The translations under genes and the position numbers were made by a program. Source: CAZCWX01 sp964502465 (GTDB lineage Bacteria; Desulfobacterota; Binatia; Bin18). From it: 6,293 nucleotides of DNA. The DNA is taken from positions 1 to 6,293 of the forward strand of contig CAZCWX010000710.1 in assembly GCA_964502465.1 (NCBI GenBank). The letters run 5' to 3'. How positions within the stretch are numbered: position 1 is the first letter of the stretch; the number at the start of each line of letters is the position of its first letter. The notes below the pieces were generated by a model. It was given only the letters and a program-made list of their open reading frames with translations. It was not told the DNA's origin and did not search any database. Of this stretch, positions 1-4,722 are shown one piece after another.

Positions 1-363
1 AGCCGTGATGACGCAGGGAAGTTTTTGCCTGATTACGTCAACCAGGGCATTTTCCCCCAAGATCCCTTTGTCTCTCTCGATCAGGACGGTGTCGGATTGC
101 TGGTGGAACTGGCGGTCCGCAAAGGCCGTGCGGTGCGCGCGGAGCTGAAGATCGGTATTTGCGGTGAACATGGCGGGGACCCAGACTCGGTACAGTTTTG
201 CCATCAAGCTGGTCTCGACTATGTGTCTTGTTCTCCCTACCGCGTACCGATTGCCCGGCTCGCTGCGGCTCACGCCGTTTTGCGAGAGAAAGCATTGACC
301 CCGGCTCGCCGCGTCGCACGAGGGAAAAAACAGCCCGTCGCCGTCGCTGCAGCAGCCTCCTGA
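1..363 (+). CDS. ppdK: Pyruvate,phosphate dikinase, C-terminal end (partial, 5' truncated by window)
   Basis: The reading frame is open from base 1 and ends at TGA 361-363, giving the last 120 residues. The protein interconverts pyruvate, ATP and phosphate with PEP, AMP and pyrophosphate in the cytoplasm. What is visible is the end of the PEP/pyruvate-binding TIM barrel: SRDDAGKFLP at the start, then KIGICGEHGGDP, whose Cys (codon 160-162) matches the catalytic acid/base cysteine of the family (Cys831 in the Clostridium symbiosum enzyme), then LDYVSCSPYRVPIARLAAA, the usual closing helix region. After it comes a tail of about 25 residues rich in Arg, Lys and Ala (TPARRVARGKKQPVAVAAAAS) that goes beyond the normal family end. 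PEP synthase and PTS enzyme I share the fold, but the YVSCSPYRVPIARLAAA ending is typical of the dikinase. It lies 261 bases upstream of aroE; a shared transcript cannot be judged. Confidence 0.95.
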   Translation, partial: SRDDAGKFLPDYVNQGIFPQDPFVSLDQDGVGLLVELAVRKGRAVRAELKIGICGEHGGDPDSVQFCHQAGLDYVSCSPYRVPIARLAAAHAVLREKALTPARRVARGKKQPVAVAAAAS

Positions 364-436
364 GGCGACACTACATGGATGGATACGCTGCTCAGAAACA
401 ACATCTTCGACCCGGGCCGGACACTGCTGGCAGCCT

Positions 437-513
437 GTCATTCCGGGCAAGGCCGCAGGCCGCGACCCGGAATCCAGGAGGAAAAACTGGATTCCCGCCT
501 GCGCGGGAATGAC
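437..513. repeat. Paired inverted palindromic repeat (REP/MITE-like, 77 bp)
   Basis: Two units face each other. Each unit begins GTCATTCC and ends GGAATCCAG when read inward from its outer edge: the left unit is 437-477 (41 bases), the right unit is 487-513 on the minus strand (27 bases), and 9 bases of purine-rich spacer (478-486) separate them. Each unit is itself a hairpin. Left: ATTCCGGG 440-447 pairs with CCCGGAAT 466-473, with an inner GGCC-GCA-GGCC at 451-461. Right: ATTCCCGC 491-498 pairs with GCGGGAAT 503-510 around a CTGC loop. GGAATCCAG 469-477 can also pair with CTGGATTCC 487-495, and the outer GTCATTCC 437-444 with GGAATGAC 506-513. The right hairpin fits ATTCCC-N8-GGGAAT, the form of the neisserial dRS3 repeat; similar repeats occur in many unrelated bacteria. 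No U-run follows, so it is not a standard terminator. Confidence 0.85.
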
Positions 514-624
514 GGCCAGGGATGCTCCTGCTGTGTCTGCCTATTTGCTGAGTATGCAGCACCCTGAAGGACTCAAAAGCAACTCGATCAGTCCCCCTAA
601 CGGTCCATAGCTCATCATCTCTCT

Positions 625-1494
625 ATGCCAACCCTTTCCATTAGTGGTCAAACACGAGTGGTGGGAATCTTCGGAGATCCGATTTCTCACACTCGTTCAC
701 CGGCGATGCACAACGCAGCGTTTCGTGCACGCCGCCTGCCGTATGTGTATGTGCCGTTTCTGGTACGACCTGCTGACCTGGCAAAAGCGGTTCAGAGTAT
801 CCGGGCTCTCACCATCGCGGGAGTGAATGTAACGGTTCCCCACAAAGAGCACATCGTCCACCACCTGGATGCTCTCAGCACTGAGGCCAATTTGTGCGGT
901 GCGGTCAATACGGTGGTGAACCGCCAAGGCACACTGTTCGGCGACAACACCGATGGCCGTGGTTTTCTCGCCTCTCTCAAAGAGCGTGGTCTCTCTCCCC
1001 GACGGCGCGAGGTCGTCCTCATTGGAGCAGGAGGGGCTGCCCGAGCGGTCTTGGTATCCTTGCTCCGAGCTGGCAGTGCCCGCGTGATCATCGCCAACCG
1101 TACCCAGACCCATGCCGAAGCTTTGGCCCGTGCATACCATTCTTTAGGCAAAACTCATATCGACACCGTTCCCCTCGATACCCTACGTGACCCCACGTTG
1201 TGGAAGAACGCCTCCCTCATTGTGAACTGCACCTCCGTTGGTCTTCACCATGAAGACTTCCCTCCGCTCGCGTATGCCGCTACGCCACCGGACTGTCTCT
1301 TTTACGATTTACTCTATCAGTCCACTCTGACCTCCTTTTTACGTCACGCCCGTGCAGCTCGACGTCCTGTCCTGGATGGTCGGCGGATGTTGCTGCACCA
1401 AGGAGCCTTAGCCTTTTCCCTCTGGACTCGCACGCCTGCACCGCTTGACATAATGGCACGCGCCCTGAGCCGCACCCTTACACCCTCAGTCTGA
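625..1494 (+). CDS. aroE: Shikimate dehydrogenase (NADP+)
   Basis: This 289-residue cytoplasmic enzyme reduces 3-dehydroshikimate to shikimate with NADPH in the shikimate pathway to aromatic amino acids. The N-terminal substrate domain shows GIFGDPISHTRSP (14-26, substrate-binding Ser residues 21 and 25), GVNVTVPHK (66-74) with catalytic Lys74, GAVNTV (92-97) and GDNTDGRGF (106-114) with catalytic Asp110. The Rossmann part shows GAGGAARA (134-141) and the NADP-selecting NRT (158-160); the Arg often found three residues after this Thr is His here. NCTSVG, YDLLY and DGRRMLLHQGALAF complete the family pattern. Length is slightly above the usual 270-285. ATG 625 is the only ATG after an in-frame stop at 598-600 and gives a normal N-terminus, but no clear Shine-Dalgarno precedes it, so initiation may be weak or leaderless. 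GTG 658 is a poorer alternative. The paralogues YdiB and AroE-like quinate dehydrogenases cannot be fully excluded, but the neighbourhood and motifs favour AroE. Confidence 0.95.
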   Translation: MPTLSISGQTRVVGIFGDPISHTRSPAMHNAAFRARRLPYVYVPFLVRPADLAKAVQSIRALTIAGVNVTVPHKEHIVHHLDALSTEANLCGAVNTVVNRQGTLFGDNTDGRGFLASLKERGLSPRRREVVLIGAGGAARAVLVSLLRAGSARVIIANRTQTHAEALARAYHSLGKTHIDTVPLDTLRDPTLWKNASLIVNCTSVGLHHEDFPPLAYAATPPDCLFYDLLYQSTLTSFLRHARAARRPVLDGRRMLLHQGALAFSLWTRTPAPLDIMARALSRTLTPSV

Positions 1495-1534
1495 TTTCCT
1501 GCCTGTCGCCTGGAGTCTTTCACTCGAACGCCGT

Positions 1535-1549
1535 ACGCACCGTGTGTGT
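1535..1549 (+). terminator. Possible weak hairpin terminator after aroE
   Basis: ACGCAC (1535-1540) can pair with GTGTGT (1544-1549), including one G-U pair, around a 3-base loop. The short T-rich run TTTAATTT follows. The stem is only six pairs, so it may be chance. It lies 41 bases past the aroE stop and ahead of the pilB leader, where a terminator would make sense. Confidence 0.2.
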
Positions 1550-1624
1550 TTAATTTCCTCTCCAAGTTGCCGATCTCGCAGAAGGAAGCCGAAAAGCAGT
1601 GAAGATTTTTTTCAGCAACAAGCC

Positions 1625-1652
1625 TTGCGATTTATAGGTTTTCTAGTGTAAG
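1625..1652 (+). promoter_or_regulatory. Candidate sigma-70-type promoter for pilB
   Basis: TTGCGA (1625-1630) and TGTAAG (1647-1652), separated by 16 bases, each match the -35 and -10 consensus at four of six positions. The pair lies 25 bases upstream of the pilB ATG, in an AT-richer part of the 182-bp gap after aroE. No convincing sigma-54 (-24/-12) site was found in the gap: the only GG-N10-GC spacing (1584-1597) lacks the rest of the consensus. This is a consensus match by eye and is weak. Confidence 0.2.
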
Positions 1653-1661
1653 GGGAAGAAC

Positions 1662-1666
1662 GGAGG
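1662..1666 (+). promoter_or_regulatory. Ribosome binding site of pilB
   Basis: GGAGG ends 10 bases before ATG 1677. It is the strongest Shine-Dalgarno sequence in the window and supports that start, which also places the conserved RLGELL motif at residue 4 as in other PilB proteins. Confidence 0.75.
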
Positions 1667-1676
1667 CGGAAACGCT

Positions 1677-3371
1677 ATGGATACTCGCCTCGGCGAACTG
1701 CTCATACGTAAGGGCTATATTACCCCAGAGCAGCTCAACAAAGCCACGGAAGAGCAACGACGTCATGGGGGCCCCCTTGGTCCCCATCTGGTAAAGCTGG
1801 GGTGCCTCACTGAAGATGCGCTGCTCGCCTATCTCCAAAAAGAATATCGATTGCCAATAGCCGACCCGGCAAACTTCGACGTTCCTGAAGAGGTTATTCA
1901 GCTTGTTCCCTATACGCTGGTCACGAAGTACTATCTCGTGCCTATTAGTCTGACCGGCTCTAGCTTGATGCTGGCAATGATCGACCCCTCGAATATTGCT
2001 GCCATCGATGAAGTGAGATTTCTCACTGGCTACGACGTCAAGGTCACCGTCTCCTCGATCTCGTCTATTCGGCGAGCGATTGAACGGTTCTACGATCGGG
2101 CGATGAAATATGACGACGTCCTCAGCGATCTCCGGGGTCAGGATGTCGAGGTCCTTCAGGATCAGGGAGAGACCTCCCTACAGGAACTCGAAGCCGCCAG
2201 CGAAGATGCACCAGTCGTGCGCCTGGTCAATGCCGTCTTTACCGATGCCATTCGCAAGCGGGCAAGTGATATCCACATCGAGCCCTATGAAAAAGTTTTT
2301 CGCGTGCGCTTCCGTATCGATGGTGTGCTACACGACATTCTCCAACCACCGCTTTCCCTGAAGGCAGCAGTTCCCTCGCGTCTTAAAGTCATGGCCTCGC
2401 TCGATATCGCTGAACGCCGACTTCCTCAGGATGGTCGCATCAAGCTCAAACTGGGAAAAGGAGAGGCGATTGATATCCGGGTCTCTATCCTCCCGACCCT
2501 GTTCGGTGAAAAGGTTGTCATGCGTCTGCTCGATAAGTCAGCCCTCCAGGTTGACATGACCAAACTCGGGTTTGAAGAACGCGCTTTAAAGGACTTCAAA
2601 GAAGCCATCTACAAACCGTACGGGATGGTTTTAGTCACGGGTCCGACTGGTTCGGGGAAAACGACCACTCTGTACTCAGCTTTGTCTGAACTCAATAAGA
2701 TCACCACCAATATCTCCACGGCTGAAGATCCCGTAGAGTTCAACATTTTTGGTATCAATCAAGTGCAGATTCACGAGGACATTGGCCTCACTTTTGCCGC
2801 AGCGCTACGCTCCTTTCTGCGTCAAGACCCAGACATTATCATGGTGGGAGAGGTTCGTGACCTGGAAACCGCTGAGATTGCTATCAAAGCGGCACTGACT
2901 GGCCACCTGGTGTTATCTACCCTACACACCAACGATGCGCCTTCCACCATTAACCGTATGCTGAACATGGGGGTCGAACGTTTCCTGGTCGCCTCGGCAA
3001 CCAACCTGATCCTGGCCCAACGTCTGGCGCGGGTCATCTGTCGCAATTGCAAGGAAGACCTCAGCGTCGAGCCCCCAGTGCTGATCGACCTTGGTGTGCC
3101 ACCAGAGGAAGTAGAATTATACAAATGTCAACAGGGGAGAGGATGTTCAGATTGTGGGCAGACCGGCTATCGCGGCCGAGTGGCGTTCTATGAAGTGATG
3201 CCCATGACAGAAGAGATCCGCAGCCTCGTCCTGGCGAACGCAGCGACTCCAGAGATTAAACGGGCGGCCGTGCAGGCAGGCATGAAAACGTTGCGTCAGA
3301 GTGGTCTGACCAAAGTCCGTCAAGGGATCACCACCATTGCGGAAGTACTGCGTGTCACCATAGCAGACTAA
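1677..3371 (+). CDS. pilB: Type IV pilus extension ATPase PilB (GspE family, with MshEN domain)
   Basis: This cytoplasmic hexameric ATPase powers pilin polymerisation by turning the PilC platform. At 564 residues it has normal PilB length. Residues 1 to about 150 form an MshEN (GspE N-terminal) domain with two tandem motifs, RLGELLIRKGYI starting at residue 4 and PLGPHLVKLGCL starting at residue 33; the domain binds cyclic di-GMP in MshE and some PilB proteins. The ATPase core shows the Asp box ASDIHIEP (196-203), RLPQDGR, Walker A GPTGSGKT (322-329, Lys328), Walker B region DPDIIMVGEVRD (starting near 384, Glu392), and the His box TGHLVLSTLHTND (His410, His417). A zinc-binding pair CRNC (455-458) and CSDC (490-493) follows, as in PilB/GspE; PilT lacks it. 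The next gene is pilC. GspE or MshE are alternatives by fold, but pilC and the PilS/PilR-like gene downstream point to PilB. Confidence 0.95.
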   Translation: MDTRLGELLIRKGYITPEQLNKATEEQRRHGGPLGPHLVKLGCLTEDALLAYLQKEYRLPIADPANFDVPEEVIQLVPYTLVTKYYLVPISLTGSSLMLAMIDPSNIAAIDEVRFLTGYDVKVTVSSISSIRRAIERFYDRAMKYDDVLSDLRGQDVEVLQDQGETSLQELEAASEDAPVVRLVNAVFTDAIRKRASDIHIEPYEKVFRVRFRIDGVLHDILQPPLSLKAAVPSRLKVMASLDIAERRLPQDGRIKLKLGKGEAIDIRVSILPTLFGEKVVMRLLDKSALQVDMTKLGFEERALKDFKEAIYKPYGMVLVTGPTGSGKTTTLYSALSELNKITTNISTAEDPVEFNIFGINQVQIHEDIGLTFAAALRSFLRQDPDIIMVGEVRDLETAEIAIKAALTGHLVLSTLHTNDAPSTINRMLNMGVERFLVASATNLILAQRLARVICRNCKEDLSVEPPVLIDLGVPPEEVELYKCQQGRGCSDCGQTGYRGRVAFYEVMPMTEEIRSLVLANAATPEIKRAAVQAGMKTLRQSGLTKVRQGITTIAEVLRVTIAD

Positions 3372-3491
3372 CGGACAATACAGCGAGGGAGCATGAGCGC
3401 GCGAGCGTCTCAGCCCCTTAAGATTCCGGCGGCAAAAGCCGATGAAAGCAATAAGGAACAGTTCACTCTTTTCGATTTCGCCGGGGGGTAT
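3372..3491 (+). other. pilB-pilC spacer or alternative 33-residue N-terminal extension of PilC
   Basis: ATG 3393 is in frame with pilC and no stop intervenes before ATG 3492, so this stretch could encode 33 extra residues (MSARASQPLKIPAAKADE and on). GAGG at 3385-3388 lies four bases before ATG 3393, a slightly short but usable spacing. The extra residues are polar, show no family motif and precede the point where PilC homologues normally begin. There is a small hairpin, CGGC 3427-3430 with GCCG 3438-3441. I saw no riboswitch core here. Which start is used is open. Confidence 0.5.
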
Positions 3492-4712
3492 ATGGCAATC
3501 TTTCGTTGGCAAGGTATCGGGCCACAGGGGCAAACGCTACAGGGAGAAATGGAAGCAACCACCCGCGAGGCGGTGCTCTCCCGTCTCCGCAGTCAACGCA
3601 TCCGTCCGCTACCGGAACGGATCCGCGAAAAAGGCAAAGGCTTCGATAGAGAAATCAAAATTCCCGGCCTCGGTGAGAAAGTCAAGTCGAAAGATGTGGT
3701 GATCTTCACCCGCCAGCTCGCGACCATGATTGACGCGGGCTTGCCGATTATGCAGTCGCTCGACATCCTGGCCCAACAAACCGAAAACAAAACCTTCGCC
3801 AAGGCGATCAAACAGGTCAAGCTGGATGTCGAAAGCGGCTCTCCATTCGCCAGCTCATTAGCGAAACATCCCAAAATCTTCGACGATCTCTACACCAATA
3901 TGGTCTCCGCCGGCGAGATCGGCGGTATTCTCGACACTATTCTGGCCCGCCTCGCCGAGTACATGGAAAAAGCTGTCAAACTCAAGGCCAAAATCAAAGG
4001 GGCGATGATTTATCCAGCCAGTATTGTCACGGTTGCCGTCTCGGTGACTGCTATTTTACTGATCTATGTGATCCCGGTCTTCTCTGACATGTTTTCCAGC
4101 TTTGGTAAGGAACTGCCTTTACCGACGCAAATTGCTATTAACCTGAGTTACGTTACCATTGCGTACCTCAAGTACATTATCGCGGCTATCGTCGGCACCA
4201 TTTTCTCAATACGCATGTGGTACCGTACCGAAGGCGGGAGATATGCCATCGACGGGCTCTTGCTGAAGCTGCCGATCTTTGGCGATATTTTCCGCAAGGC
4301 TGCGGTGGCGCGTTTTACTCGTACGCTGAGCACGCTGATCTCTTCCGGCGTCCCCATACTGGACGCGCTGTACATCACGGCAAAGACCTCAGGCAACAAG
4401 GTGGTCGAAGGAGCGGTGATGAATTCGCGCCAGAGCATCAGCCAGGGCAAAACGCTTACCGAGCCGTTGGTGGAGAGCAAGGTGTTCCCCCCTATGGTGT
4501 GTCAAATGATCAACGTGGGTGAGACCACTGGCGCGCTCGACTCTATGCTCGGCAAGATTGCGGATTTTTACGATGACGAAGTAGATACTGCAGTCTCTAA
4601 CCTGACGGCCTTAATGGAACCGATTGTGATTGTGTTCCTCGGTGTGGTGATTGGTGGTCTCGTCGTTTCCATGTATCTGCCTATTTTTAAACTTGGCTCG
4701 GTATTGAACTGA
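3492..4712 (+). CDS. pilC: Type IV pilus inner-membrane platform protein PilC (GspF family)
   Basis: PilC is the polytopic inner-membrane protein on which PilB acts to add pilins. From ATG 3492 the product is 406 residues, the usual family length, and begins MAIFRWQGIGPQGQTLQGE, the normal PilC N-terminus. Starting at ATG 3393 would give 439 residues. Two T2SSF domains are visible, roughly 75-195 and 275-397. The first holds FTRQLATMIDAGLPIMQSLD and SAGEIGGILD; the second holds FTRTLSTLISSGVPILDAL and NVGETTGALD, its duplicated counterpart. Membrane segments lie near 173-203, 225-244 and 376-399. The linker KGFDREIKIPGLGEKVKSKD resembles that of Geobacter-type PilC proteins. The GGGGGGT just before ATG 3492 is only two bases away, a poor site, so the start rests on homology. 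The TGA at 4710-4712 overlaps the ribosome site of the next gene, implying co-translation. GspF is the alternative but is less likely in this context. Confidence 0.94.
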   Translation: MAIFRWQGIGPQGQTLQGEMEATTREAVLSRLRSQRIRPLPERIREKGKGFDREIKIPGLGEKVKSKDVVIFTRQLATMIDAGLPIMQSLDILAQQTENKTFAKAIKQVKLDVESGSPFASSLAKHPKIFDDLYTNMVSAGEIGGILDTILARLAEYMEKAVKLKAKIKGAMIYPASIVTVAVSVTAILLIYVIPVFSDMFSSFGKELPLPTQIAINLSYVTIAYLKYIIAAIVGTIFSIRMWYRTEGGRYAIDGLLLKLPIFGDIFRKAAVARFTRTLSTLISSGVPILDALYITAKTSGNKVVEGAVMNSRQSISQGKTLTEPLVESKVFPPMVCQMINVGETTGALDSMLGKIADFYDDEVDTAVSNLTALMEPIVIVFLGVVIGGLVVSMYLPIFKLGSVLN

Positions 4713-4715
4713 GGG
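4710..4715 (+). promoter_or_regulatory. Ribosome binding site overlapping the pilC stop
   Basis: TGAGGG contains the pilC stop codon TGA. GAGGG (4711-4715) sits seven bases before GTG 4723. An in-frame stop at 4705-4707 excludes any earlier start for the downstream gene, and no ATG lies nearby, so this site decides the GTG start. The arrangement suggests translational coupling of pilC and the fusion gene. Confidence 0.7.
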
Positions 4716-4722
4716 TTCAGCC

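Noticed and set aside
437..513. Reading the palindromes as a rho-independent terminator of ppdK or as a short CRISPR remnant
   Set aside because: No T-run follows either hairpin, and there are only two unequal inverted units rather than direct repeats with spacers.
379..567. A 62-codon plus-strand open frame between ppdK and aroE
   Set aside because: It runs straight through the palindromic repeat, has no ribosome site and resembles no protein; repeat-derived frames like this are common.
697..1151. Long minus-strand open frames inside aroE
   Set aside because: They are antisense to a gene with full family motifs and have no family features of their own.
1584..1597. Possible sigma-54 promoter (GG-N10-GC spacing) before pilB
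   Set aside because: Only the invariant doublets fit; the remaining positions of TGGCACG-N4-TTGCA mostly disagree, as expected by chance.
3421..3460. Possible cyclic di-GMP riboswitch in the pilB-pilC spacer (GGCAAAAGCC, GAAAG)
   Set aside because: The conserved GEMM core elements such as GGACGCAAAGCC and the paired receptor helix are absent; the similarity is limited to short A-rich loops.
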